From NCBI GenBank assembly GCA_963833885.1, contig CAWHZU010000008.1, positions 114,537 through 178,536 of the forward strand: a stretch of DNA of 64,000 nt. Reading direction: 5' to 3'. Numbering within the stretch: position 1 is the stretch's first letter; each line of letters begins with the position of its first letter. Below are positions 25,187 to 33,610 of the stretch, one piece after another. This DNA comes from JASHPR01 sp963833885 (lineage in GTDB: Bacteria; Actinomycetota; Actinomycetes; Streptosporangiales; Streptosporangiaceae). The position numbers were made by a program, and so were the translations under genes. The notes under the pieces were generated by a model that was given only the letters and a program-made list of their open reading frames with translations, was not told the origin of the DNA and searched no databases.

Positions 25187-26620
25187 ATGACCGAGCTCAT
25201 CGTCGGCCACCAGCAGTCGGACACGCACCAGAAGGCGCTCCGCATCAATCTCGACCCGCGCTGGTACGGAACGATCGCGGAGATCGGGGCGGGCCAGGAA
25301 GTGGTGCGCTGGTTCTTCCGGGTCGGCGGCGCGGCCGGCACGGTCGCGAAGTCGATCTCCGCCTACGACATGGCGGTCAGCGACGCCGTCTACGGCAAGG
25401 CGGACCGGTACGTGTCCGCCGGGCGGCTGCAGGGCATGCTCGACAAGGAGTTCCAGCTCAACGTCGAGCGGCTGGACGACGAGCGCGGCGACGAGAACTG
25501 CTTCTTCGCGTTCGCCGACACGGTCGTGGCGCGCAGCTACCGCGGCGGCAACGAGTGCCACGGCTGGATGGGCGTGAAGTTCCAGGCCCAGCCGCACGAC
25601 GAGCCGAGCCAGATCGTCATGCACGTGCGGATGCTCGACATCGAGGCGTTCGCACAGCAGGAGGCGCTCGGGATCGTCGGGCTGAACCTGCTGTACGGGG
25701 CGTTCTTCCACCACCACGAGCCAGACAAGCTCATCGAGAGCCTGCTGGACCGGCTGACCACCGGCCGCATCGAGATCGACATGATCCAGTTCCGCGGCAT
25801 CGAGTTCCGGCACGTGGACAACCGGCTGATGGCGCTCAAGCTGGTGCAGATCGGGCTCAGCGGCGTGGCTATGTTCGGGCCCGACCGCGAGGTGCTGCAG
25901 CCGAGCGAGGTCCTGCGCAAGAAGGCGGTCCTGGTGGAGCGGGGCAGCTTCCGGCCGCCGACGCACGTGAACCTCGACATGCTCGAGACCGCCAAGGCCA
26001 GGTTCTCCGAGGACCCCGCGGTCTCCGGCAAGCCGGTCCTGATGCTCACCGAGATCACCATGCGCAACCTGCTCGCCGGCGGAGCCACCGACGTGGACCG
26101 GCGCGACTTCCTGGCCCGCGCCGAGCTGCTCGCGGCGTGCGGCATGACGGTGCTGATCAGCGACTATTTCGACTACTACCGGCTGGCCGCCTACATTGCC
26201 CAGCGAACCAGCGAGCGTATCGGCATCGTCATGGGCGTGCCCAGCCTGATCGACCTGTTCAACGAGCAGAACCACGCCCAGCTCCCCGGCGGGATCCTGG
26301 AGAGCTTCGGGCGGCTGTTCAAGAACGAGCTGAAGCTCTACGTATACCCACTGCGTCCGTCGCCGGACGACGAGCTCAAGACCGTGGACGACGTCAAGGT
26401 CCAGCCGGAGCTGCAGCCCCTGTACGACTACCTCTGGGGGCGGGGCAGCTTCGTGCACCTCGCCAACTACAACCCCGAGTACCTGCCGATCTTCAGCAGG
26501 GACGTGCTGCGCCGGATAGCCGCCGGCGACGACTCCTGGGAAACCATGGTGCCGGAAGAGGTCGCCAAGCTGATCAAGCGCCGCGGGTTCTTCGGCTGCG
26601 GCAAGTCGAACGGGGACTGA
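25187..26620 (+). CDS. conserved protein of unclear function (cyanobacterial/actinobacterial family)
   Basis: 477 aa from ATG 25187 with AGGGGG 5 bp upstream; an in-frame GTG at 25160 is less well supported. It starts MTELIVGHQQSDTHQKALRI and has IAEIGAGQEVVRWFFRVGGAAGT, the charged VERLDDERGDENCFFAFAD and a long C-terminal half with REVLQPSEVLRKKAVLVERG and GVPSLIDLFNEQ. No signal peptide or membrane span. Close relatives are often labelled TonB-dependent receptor or nicotinate-nucleotide adenylyltransferase; neither label is supported, since there is no outer membrane barrel or HxGH motif here. The C-terminal half has a sugar/nucleotide-enzyme look only. Function unknown. Confidence 0.75.
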   Translation: MTELIVGHQQSDTHQKALRINLDPRWYGTIAEIGAGQEVVRWFFRVGGAAGTVAKSISAYDMAVSDAVYGKADRYVSAGRLQGMLDKEFQLNVERLDDERGDENCFFAFADTVVARSYRGGNECHGWMGVKFQAQPHDEPSQIVMHVRMLDIEAFAQQEALGIVGLNLLYGAFFHHHEPDKLIESLLDRLTTGRIEIDMIQFRGIEFRHVDNRLMALKLVQIGLSGVAMFGPDREVLQPSEVLRKKAVLVERGSFRPPTHVNLDMLETAKARFSEDPAVSGKPVLMLTEITMRNLLAGGATDVDRRDFLARAELLAACGMTVLISDYFDYYRLAAYIAQRTSERIGIVMGVPSLIDLFNEQNHAQLPGGILESFGRLFKNELKLYVYPLRPSPDDELKTVDDVKVQPELQPLYDYLWGRGSFVHLANYNPEYLPIFSRDVLRRIAAGDDSWETMVPEEVAKLIKRRGFFGCGKSNGD

Positions 26621-26704
26621 CCGGGCAGCAGCCTCACCCCAGCGGGGAAACGACGGGCTTAGGGTCTTTGCCATGGAGCAAGGCCTGATCGCCAAGGTGC
26701 CGTC

Positions 26705-28096
26705 GTGACCACGGCAAGCGTTCTCGTGGAGGCGCTGAGCCGGGGACTGCCGGGTGACCGCGTCGTCACTGACCCCGACGTCCTCGCCGCGATGTCTCAC
26801 GACGAGGCCGAGTGGGCTCCGGTCGGCCGGGCCGCCGCCGGGGTGCGCGCGCGGTCCGAAGCCGACGTGCAGCACGTCGTCCGTACTTGCGCCGACCTCA
26901 ACGCGGCCGTCGTGCCGCGGGGAGCGGGCACCGGCTTGTCCGGCGGAGCCAACGCGGTCGGCGGCTGCGTGATCCTCGACCTGTCGCAGATGAACCAGGT
27001 CATCGAGATCGACCCGGACAACCTGGTGGCGGTGGTGCAGCCGGGCGCGGTCAACAACGACGTCAAGGCCGCGGTCGCCGAGCACGGCCTCTGGTACCCG
27101 CCGGACCCGGCCAGCGCCCCGTGGTCCACGATCGGCGGCAACGTCGCCACCAACGCGGGCGGCCTGTGCTGCCTGAAGTACGGCGTCACCCGCGACTATG
27201 TGCTCGGGCTGCGCGCGGTCGTCGGCGGGCCGGTCGGATACGGCAAGGCGGTGCGCCTCGGCCGGCGCACCACGAAGGGCGTCGCCGGTCTCGACCTGGT
27301 CGGGCTCTTCGTCGGTTCCGAGGGCACACTCGGCGTGGTGACCGAGGTGACGCTGCGGCTGCGGCCCGCGCTGGCCGGCACGCCGCGGACCGTCGTCGGC
27401 GCCTTCGCCGACCTCATCTCCGCTGGCCAGGCCGTGGCCCAGGTCACCCGGCGCGGCCTGACCCCAGCCGTTCTCGAGCTCCTCGACCAGGCCTGCCTGC
27501 GCGCGGTCGAAGACTGGAAGCACCTGGGCATCGAGGCGGACGCGGCCGCGCTGCTGCTCGCCCGCGTGGACACGCCGGGTGACTCCGGCGCGGCCGAGGC
27601 CGACGCGATCGCCACGACCATGACCGACGCCGGGGCGATCTGGGTCGAGCAGTCAACCGACGACGCCGAGGCCGAGGCGCTGTTCGAAGCCAGGCGGCTC
27701 GCCTACCCGGCGCTGGAACGGCTCGGCCCGGTGCTTACCGAGGACGTCTGCGTACCGCGGTCCAAGGTCCCCGCGATGCTGGAGCAGATCGCCGCGATCG
27801 CGGCGCGGCACGGCGTGCAGATCGCGACGATCGCGCACGCGGGCGACGGGAACCTGCACCCGCTGCTGATCACGCCGCCCGGTGACGACGCAGCGCGCGC
27901 CGCGGCGCAGGCCGCGTTCGAGGAGTTCCTCGACGCGGCGATCGCGCTCGGCGGCACCGTCACCGGCGAGCACGGCGTCGGGATCCTCAAGCGGGACGGC
28001 ATGCGCAGGGAACTCGACCCGGGCTCGCTCGCGCTGCAGTCGGCGGTGCGCCAGGCCCTGGACCCGCTCGGAGTTTTCAACCCTGGCAAGGGTTAA
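26705..28096 (+). CDS. FAD-linked oxidase, GlcD/D-lactate dehydrogenase type
   Basis: 463 aa. The FAD_binding_4 domain is clear: VPRGAGTGLSGGANAVGGCVILDLSQMNQVIEIDPDN and the GGNVATNAGGLCCLKYG loop near residue 145. The C-terminal FAD-oxidase_C part ends with IATIAHAGDGNLHPLL, then GEHGVGILKRDGM and LDPLGVFNPGK. Proteins of this type oxidise glycolate, D-lactate or related 2-hydroxy acids, passing electrons to the quinone pool or cytochromes. GTG start at 26705. No GlcE/F partner genes follow, so it may act alone, as Dld-type enzymes do; it would complement LutABC at 10625-13517 for the D isomer. Confidence 0.85.
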   Translation: MTTASVLVEALSRGLPGDRVVTDPDVLAAMSHDEAEWAPVGRAAAGVRARSEADVQHVVRTCADLNAAVVPRGAGTGLSGGANAVGGCVILDLSQMNQVIEIDPDNLVAVVQPGAVNNDVKAAVAEHGLWYPPDPASAPWSTIGGNVATNAGGLCCLKYGVTRDYVLGLRAVVGGPVGYGKAVRLGRRTTKGVAGLDLVGLFVGSEGTLGVVTEVTLRLRPALAGTPRTVVGAFADLISAGQAVAQVTRRGLTPAVLELLDQACLRAVEDWKHLGIEADAAALLLARVDTPGDSGAAEADAIATTMTDAGAIWVEQSTDDAEAEALFEARRLAYPALERLGPVLTEDVCVPRSKVPAMLEQIAAIAARHGVQIATIAHAGDGNLHPLLITPPGDDAARAAAQAAFEEFLDAAIALGGTVTGEHGVGILKRDGMRRELDPGSLALQSAVRQALDPLGVFNPGKG

Positions 28097-28345
28097 CCCG
28101 GCTCGCCCGCCGTGCCCCGGGCCGACCTCGGCGCCCGGGACGCCCGTGGTACCCGGCTCCCCTGGTGCCCGCGGCTCCCCCGGCCGCCCCGGTGCCCATC
28201 TCCCCGGCCGTCCCAGCGCCCGCGCCCAGGCCGCCCTCCTGCCGCCCGGGCCCGTCCGGCAAGTGATTACTGAGGGTATTTGGGCATAACGTGACGTGTT
28301 CGGATCGGTCGACTGCATGTGGCTCGGCGTAGGGGGTGCACGGTC

Positions 28346-29861
28346 GTGTCGGCTGATGGGCGGCCAGCGAAGGGAACGGGCGCGCGGCGCCTGTCGCCCG
28401 AGGGCCAGCGCATCCTGGCGCTGGAGAACGAGACCGTGGCCGGGCACACGTGCAAGGTCATCGAGCTGGACGGGCCGCTCGACGTCGACCGGCTGCGGGC
28501 TTCCATCGCCGAGCGCCTGCCGCGCGCGCCGAAGCTGAGCATGCGCCTGACCGAGATCGACGGCGCGCCGTGGTGGATTCCGGACCCGCAGGTGGACATC
28601 GCTGCGCAGGTCGTGGAGTCCGGCCGAGTCCGCAGCCGCCGACGAGGCCGGGTTCCTGGCGACGGTATCGGCCATCTTCGCCCAGCATCTGGACCGCTCA
28701 CGGCCGCTGTGGCGGATGGACGTGATACCCCGGATTCCCGGCGGCGGCAGCGCGCTGGTCTGGCGGATCCACCACGCCCTTGCGGACGGGCTGACGGCGA
28801 TGCGCATGGCGGGCGCGGTGCTGTGGGACGAGGAGCCCGCGCAGGGCGCCGCCCCCCGCGTACTCCCCGGCCACGGGCGCGGCTCGGCAAGCACACTCCC
28901 CGTCCGCGCAGGATCGGCAAGCGAAAGCCGCGCGGCAGCGGCGGCGGGAGGCGCCGCGGCCGCTCAGCATCACCGGCTCGACGGGCTGCTGTCCGCGGTG
29001 CGGGAGGCACCGCAGCCGTGGCTGCGGTCGCCGTTCGACGGGCACATCGACGGCCGGCGCGCGGTTGCCTTCACCACGGCCGGGCTCGGCGATCTGCGCC
29101 AGGTCGCGGCGGCCACCGACGGCGCGACCGTCAACGACGCGGTGCTCGCCGTGGTGGCGGGCGGGCTGCGGCGCTGGCTCGAGGCCCATCACGGCCACCT
29201 CGGCGCGGTCCGGGTGAAGGTGCCGGTGAGCCTGCACACCCCGCCGCTCACCCCCGGCGACGCGGACTCCCAGCCCGGCAACCGCGACTCGTTCTTCTGC
29301 CTCGACCTGCCGCTGGGGTCGGCCGACCCGCTCACGCGCCTGACCGCCATCCGCCGCGCCACCAGGGTCCGCAAGCAGGGCCACGACGCACAGCACCTCG
29401 ACGCGCTCATGCGCGGGCTCGCGCACACCCCGCGGCTGAGCAGGTTCGCCGACCGCATCCTCGCTCATCCCCGCTCGTTCGCGCTGAACGTGTCCAACGT
29501 GCCCGGTCCCCGCCGTCCGGTCCAGGTGCTCGGGGTGCCGGTGCGCGCGCTGTACACGCTGGCCGAGATCCGCGAACACCACGCGCTGCGCGTCTCCGTC
29601 GTGTCGCTCGCCGACAGCCTCAACTTCGGGCTTGTCGCGGACCCGACGCTGCTCGACGACGTGGACCAGCTGGCCGCCCACATGCACGCCGAAGCAGCCG
29701 CCCTGATCGCGTCAGGTCAGCGGGAGGATCGACGGGCCCTGCTGCCGACCGGGCGCAGCACGGCAACCACCTTGCCGCGGATGATCGCCTTGTCACCGGG
29801 TATCGGCGTGTACGCCGGGTTCTGCGGCATCAGCCAGACCCGGCGGTCCATCTTCCGGTAG
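28346..29861 (+). pseudogene. WS/DGAT-type acyltransferase, frameshifted near 28620
   Basis: The first part, from the GTG at 28346 (AGGGGG about 9 bp upstream), reads RRLSPEGQRILALENE and DGPLDVDRLRASIAERLP, a typical WS/DGAT N-terminus, up to DIAAQVVES. It then loses family similarity. Skipping one base at 28622 continues it in another frame as AESAAADEAGFLATVSAIF, then SRPLWRM, the catalytic HHALADG motif and a later SNVPGPRRP. So one extra base breaks an otherwise complete gene. These enzymes make wax esters or triacylglycerol. The end also runs 145 bp into lexA on the other strand; the natural end is probably near 29715, so a stop may also have been lost. Confidence 0.8.
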
Positions 29862-30424
29862 GTCTTGACCGTGCCCTCGACCTCGATGCCGTCAATTAAT
29901 GCGGCCACGATGTCGCCGTCCCGCGGCTTCTCGTAGAGCTCGCGCACCACGACCCAGTCGCCAGGGAAGATCCCGACGCCGATCATGGAATCGCCGACGA
30001 TCTTGAGAATGAACAGGCCCTCCTCCGGCCCGACGATGTCTCTGGGCAGAGGGATCGGGTCCTCGGCGGGCTCCAGCGGGGGGATCGGCTGGCCGCCCGC
30101 GGCCTGGCCGGCGACCGGCACCCAGGAAACCCTCGCCGGGCCGCTCACCGCCGGCGCCGGCTCGGCCTGCCTGACCGGCTCGGCACCCTGCTCGCCGGGC
30201 CTCGGCACCCGTACCGTCCGCGGCGACCCGTCTTCGTAGGTCAGGAAACCCGCTGCCTTCAGCTGCCGAAGGTGATACAGGACGCTGGACGGACTCTTCA
30301 GGCCCGCCGCCACGGCGATCTCGCGGTTGCTCGGCGAGCAGCCGTGAACCGCCGCGTACTCCTCGATAACCCGCAGGATCATGTCCTGGCGCCGAGTCGG
30401 CCCGGGCTGTTCGCTGTCCGTCAT
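29717..30424 (-). CDS. lexA: LexA-type SOS repressor/autopeptidase
   Basis: 235 aa. Residues about 12-70 form the LexA winged HTH (QDMILRVIEEYAAVHGCSPSNREIAVAAGL and LTYEDGSPRTVRV). The C-terminal peptidase domain has the Ala105-Gly106 cleavage site (WVPVAGQ), catalytic Ser146 (GDSMIG) and Lys187 (GTVKTY), so RecA-stimulated self-cleavage is expected. A 60-residue linker with Pro/Glu separates the domains. ATG start at 30424. No classic SOS box (GAAC-N4-GTTC) is visible just upstream, so a second, non-autoregulated LexA-like copy is possible. Its 3' end overlaps the broken acyltransferase. Confidence 0.85.
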   Translation of the reverse strand: MTDSEQPGPTRRQDMILRVIEEYAAVHGCSPSNREIAVAAGLKSPSSVLYHLRQLKAAGFLTYEDGSPRTVRVPRPGEQGAEPVRQAEPAPAVSGPARVSWVPVAGQAAGGQPIPPLEPAEDPIPLPRDIVGPEEGLFILKIVGDSMIGVGIFPGDWVVVRELYEKPRDGDIVAALIDGIEVEGTVKTYRKMDRRVWLMPQNPAYTPIPGDKAIIRGKVVAVLRPVGSRARRSSR

Positions 30425-30569
30425 CGAGCCTCCGCCTCGGTGATCATTACCAGCTTAGGGCTGAACCCCGCGGCCAGCTAGGCAGGTAGGGATTGCGGGG
30501 AGAGGTGGACCCCGCGGCGGGTGCGGGTGCGGAGCTAGGCGGGCGCGGAGGCCCCGCGGGTTGGTCGCT

Positions 30570-30977
30570 TCAGGTCGAGCCGCCAGCGGATGGTTCCGCA
30601 GGATCGCCGCCCAAGGCTCTGGCAAGACCGCCCAAGTCCGCTACCGTCACGGTGAGCGCCGAGTGACCGCTTCGGCGAAGTGGCGACGGCACCTTCTCAG
30701 CAAAGTGAATGCAGACACCCGCGTCGTGGTTAGTGCCGAAGGTCAGTCCGTCATCAGCACGTGACCCGCGCACACCGAACGCGGTCCACCAACGGTAGTT
30801 CCGGGTAATGTGCGCGCCGGTGATGTTTGTCAGCTGGGTAGCGAGTTTGAAGAAGCCGAAGGTCGCCAGGAACGAGCCATCGGTGAGCGTGACGCCGTCC
30901 TTCGTGCGTCTCAACCCGAAAGGCACCAGCACCGGCAGGTAGCGGTTGTCGATCGCGTACGCAAAATGCTGGTTCAT
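30570..30977 (-). CDS. conserved actinobacterial hypothetical protein
   Basis: 135 aa from ATG 30977. It reads NQHFAYAIDNRYLPVLVPFGLRRTKDGVTLTDGSFLATFG and then NITGAHITRNYRWWTAFGVRGSRADDGLTFGTNHDAGVCIHFAEKVP, a conserved pattern I recognise from many actinobacterial genomes without a known function. There is no signal or membrane span; the fold looks mostly beta. It lies in a row of minus-strand genes after lexA. The ATG at 30995 is a less likely longer start. Confidence 0.7.
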   Translation of the reverse strand: MNQHFAYAIDNRYLPVLVPFGLRRTKDGVTLTDGSFLATFGFFKLATQLTNITGAHITRNYRWWTAFGVRGSRADDGLTFGTNHDAGVCIHFAEKVPSPLRRSGHSALTVTVADLGGLARALGGDPAEPSAGGST

Positions 30978-30991
30978 CGTTCCCGGTCCTC

Positions 30992-31429
30992 TCATGAGGC
31001 AGGCGGAGCCGCGAAACGCCGAGTGGCTCGGCCCGCTCGGGCTCTGCGCTGACCGGGCGCGGCAGGACCGCGCCGACGTGCCTGAAGATCTCCGCAGACG
31101 AAGGCGGACGCCAGCATCGCCGCAGCCCAGGAGTCCCGCTTCCCGATAGAGCGAGAGCTGGCCAGGCTGACCACGACGTCGAGCGAGTCACTGGCCAGCG
31201 CTGATGCGGTCCAGCGCCGAACGTCCCGCACGTCATCAGAGCGCGCCGCGGCAACCGTGCCCAGACCCAGGACGAGGTCCCTGATGCCGATCGTCCGCAT
31301 CAGCAGCACACTGGCGCCGGTCGGCTCCTCCCGGCCCGACAACCGCATCGGCACTGCCGGCGCCGCAATGAGCGCGACCCCGACCACAGCACGCAGCCAT
31401 CCCATCGCCTCGTAGCTGGTGATCGACAC
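30992..31429 (-). CDS. small membrane protein, DUF4267-like
   Basis: About 145 aa with three or four hydrophobic segments (WLRAVVGVALIAAPAVPM; VLLMRTIGIRDLVLGLGTVAAA; SLDVVVSLASS; AAAMLASAFVCGDLQAR). The charged RTIGIRDLVLG stretch between spans is typical of DUF4267-type proteins. The frame is open to an ATG at 31477, but this would overlap the upstream gene; a GTG at 31429 or ATG at 31405 are alternatives. The C-terminal tail is Arg/Pro-rich. Function unknown. Confidence 0.5.
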   Translation of the reverse strand: MSITSYEAMGWLRAVVGVALIAAPAVPMRLSGREEPTGASVLLMRTIGIRDLVLGLGTVAAARSDDVRDVRRWTASALASDSLDVVVSLASSRSIGKRDSWAAAMLASAFVCGDLQARRRGPAAPGQRRARAGRATRRFAAPPAS

Positions 31430-31443
31430 CGTCGCAGCGTAGT

Positions 31444-31881
31444 TCACCTCTTGTGCGGGACGATCACGACTGGGCATGCCGAGTGCTGGACGACCTCACT
31501 GCTCACCGAGCCCATCACCAGCCGGGCAAAACTGCCGCCGCTTCGTGTGCCAACGACTACCAGGTCGGCATCTTGCGAAGCATCGACCAGTTCCTTGACC
31601 ACGAAGCCGTCCACAGCGCGGACTTTCACCGAGGGTGGCCCGGCATCGCCTAGCCGGCTGGCTGCCTTCTGCGTCATCTCCTCGGCAGCCTGACGCAGTT
31701 TCTCCAGCAAGGGGGCGTCCGCCGGGCCGATCACCGGAATGCCGCCCCAGTAGCTCTTGGCGACCTCGTGCACGGCTATGACGGTGAGCGGGGAATGCAC
31801 AGCCGCCGCCTGCCTCATCGCCCAGTCAAGTGCGTGTTCGGAGTTTGGTGAACCATCTACGCCCACAACGATTCCGGGCAT
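31444..31881 (-). CDS. universal stress protein (UspA family)
   Basis: 145 aa from the ATG at 31881 with AAGGAG 6 bp upstream. It has the complete Usp pattern: MPGIVVGVDGSPNSEHALDWAMR at the start, and ADLVVVGTRSGGSFARLVMGSVSSEVVQHSACPVVIV at the end, in which the G-x2-G-x9-G-S loop binds ATP. Its role is stress adaptation (for example oxygen limitation in related species). No redox-sensor gene lies beside it. The gap 31882-32168 upstream shows no clear gene. Confidence 0.9.
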   Translation of the reverse strand: MPGIVVGVDGSPNSEHALDWAMRQAAAVHSPLTVIAVHEVAKSYWGGIPVIGPADAPLLEKLRQAAEEMTQKAASRLGDAGPPSVKVRAVDGFVVKELVDASQDADLVVVGTRSGGSFARLVMGSVSSEVVQHSACPVVIVPHKR

Positions 31882-32168
31882 TGCCTGCTCCTTCCGTTGG
31901 GACACCGCTCCGGCAGCGGCCGTGAGTTCCCGGCATTCATTATCGGGGCCGCAGGGCTGGTCGCGGCAGGCAGTTGGCCGTCGGGGCGCCGGCTCGCTTA
32001 CGGTACCGACGACGCCTCCGCAGCCGCCACCGCCTGGCTGTAGCCGGCCGGCGGGGCGGACCATGCTGTAGCGCGTCGTGCTGCGGTCGTCCGGGCAGTA
32101 TGCGAACATGTATTTTCGTGGGGTTTAAGCCAGCCTTGAGATAGGCGACACGCTTCACTAAGGCGCGC

Positions 32169-32633
32169 ATGCATCTGTTCCAGTGCGAGGCAACCTTCGA
32201 GGCTGATCCAGCTGAGGTCTGGAAGGTCTGGATCGATGTGGCCCGCTGGCCTGAGTGGGACGCCAGCAAGGAGATCGCCCAGCTGGATGGCCCGTTCCAG
32301 CCCGGGGTCTCCGGCTGGGCCAAGCAGCGCGGCAACCTGGGCGGCTCCTTCACCATCACTGAAGTAGATGACGGACGGGGCTTCGTGACCGAATGCCCGA
32401 TGCCGTTAGGCAAGGTGGTCTTCGGCCACTTCCTCGAGCCCGTCACCGGCGGACGTGTCCGGGTGGTCAAGAGCGTTGAGGTGCAGGGCGCATTCGGTTC
32501 CCTGCTCCGGCTGGTTGCCCCCATGATGCGCCGTCAAATTGACGAGTCACTGCTAGCCATGAGACGACGCTGTCCTCATCGCGCAGAGCAACCGCCGCCA
32601 GACGAGATTGGTGGTCGCCGCCGTACAGGCTGA
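32169..32633 (+). CDS. SRPBCC (START/polyketide-cyclase fold) family protein
   Basis: 154 aa. MHLFQCEATFEADPAEVWKVWIDVARWPEWDAS is the family start, followed by GWAKQRGNLGGSFTITEVDDGRGFVTE and a closing helix APMMRRQIDESLLAMR. SRPBCC proteins bind hydrophobic ligands in a helix-grip cavity; the ligand is unknown. After the usual family end the tail changes to a basic/proline stretch (RRRCPHRAEQPPPDEIGGRRRTG), which suggests that the original stop or final residues were altered by an indel. It stands before an alpha/beta hydrolase gene by 98 bp. Confidence 0.75.
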   Translation: MHLFQCEATFEADPAEVWKVWIDVARWPEWDASKEIAQLDGPFQPGVSGWAKQRGNLGGSFTITEVDDGRGFVTECPMPLGKVVFGHFLEPVTGGRVRVVKSVEVQGAFGSLLRLVAPMMRRQIDESLLAMRRRCPHRAEQPPPDEIGGRRRTG

Positions 32634-32731
32634 CCATCCGGAAGACCGGGCTGCGGGCCGAGTGCGGCACCCTGACCGGCAGGCTCTCGCCGCGCTATGT
32701 TCGTCTGGTACCCGGACGCTGCGGAGGACTC

Positions 32732-33610
32732 ATGGAACAGACGGTGCAGACCCCTGATGGCCGGACCCTGGCGGTGCAGGAAGCCGGCGACCCCGGGGGC
32801 AAGGCGGTGCTGGTGCACATGGGCTCGCCAAACTCGCGGCACATCTACGGCCCGAACGCGGCGGACGCCGCCGCGAAGGGACTGCGGCTGATCTGCTATG
32901 ACCGGCCCGGCTACGGCGGGTCGTCACCGCAGCCGGGGCGAACGCACGCCGACTGCGCAGCCGACGTCAGGGCGATCTGCGCCGCACTGGGGATCGACCG
33001 GGTGGCGATCTGGGGAATCTCCGGAGGTGGCGCGCACACGCTGGCCTCCGCTGCGCTGCTCCCCGACCTGGTCGTGGCGGCCGCGGCGCTCGCCGGGCTC
33101 GCCCCATACGGGGCTGACGGCCTTGACTGGTTCGACGGCATGGGCAAGGACAACGCCGACGACTTCAAGCTGCTGATCGACGACAAGGCCGCGTCCCGGG
33201 CCAAGCTGGAGCAGGACCGGGAGGAGATCCTCGCGGCGACTGCGGACGACCTGGCCAAGGCGTTCGAGTCGCTGCTGACCCCCGTCGACGCCGCGACGCT
33301 GACTGGCGAGCTAGCCGAGTACCTGGCGTTCAGCGGACACGAAGGGCTCGCGCCCGGCAGCGACGGCTGGTGGGAGGACGCGGAAGCGCAGGTCAGCCCC
33401 TGGGGGTTCGACATCGCCGACATCTCGGTACCGGTCATGGTCATGCACGGGCGGCAGGACAAGTTCGTCCCGGTCGGGCACGGCGAATGGCTCGCCGCTC
33501 GCGTCCCCGGCGTCGACGCCCGGATCCTGGACAACGACGGCCACCTGACCCTGCTCGAACACCGGATACCCGAGGTCCACGCCTGGCTGTCGGAATACCT
33601 CAACGCGTGA
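32732..33610 (+). CDS. alpha/beta hydrolase
   Basis: 292 aa. The GISGGG elbow near residue 95 carries the Ser nucleophile, DKFV (Asp) near 247 and DNDGHLTLLEH (His) near 272 complete the triad. The oxyanion region VHMGSPNSRHIYGP replaces the usual HGxPG. GGAGG lies 5 bp before the ATG. Such enzymes hydrolyse esters, lactones or epoxides; the substrate is not evident. The stop overlaps the GTG of the following SDR (GTGA), so the two act together. Confidence 0.85.
   Translation: MEQTVQTPDGRTLAVQEAGDPGGKAVLVHMGSPNSRHIYGPNAADAAAKGLRLICYDRPGYGGSSPQPGRTHADCAADVRAICAALGIDRVAIWGISGGGAHTLASAALLPDLVVAAAALAGLAPYGADGLDWFDGMGKDNADDFKLLIDDKAASRAKLEQDREEILAATADDLAKAFESLLTPVDAATLTGELAEYLAFSGHEGLAPGSDGWWEDAEAQVSPWGFDIADISVPVMVMHGRQDKFVPVGHGEWLAARVPGVDARILDNDGHLTLLEHRIPEVHAWLSEYLNA

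Noticed and set aside
25187..26620. TonB-dependent receptor or NMN adenylyltransferase label
   Set aside because: No barrel, plug, signal peptide or HxGH motif in the sequence.
25025..27523. An 832-codon open frame on the minus strand
   Set aside because: Antisense to the 477-aa protein and the FAD-linked oxidase; composition is Arg/His/Gly shadow sequence without family motifs.
28097..28260. Gly-Pro repeated pattern suggesting a collagen-like gene on the minus strand
   Set aside because: It lies in a short gap of low-complexity GC-rich repeats without a start or ribosome site.
30425..30569. SOS box upstream of lexA
   Set aside because: No GAAC-N4-GTTC was found in this gap.
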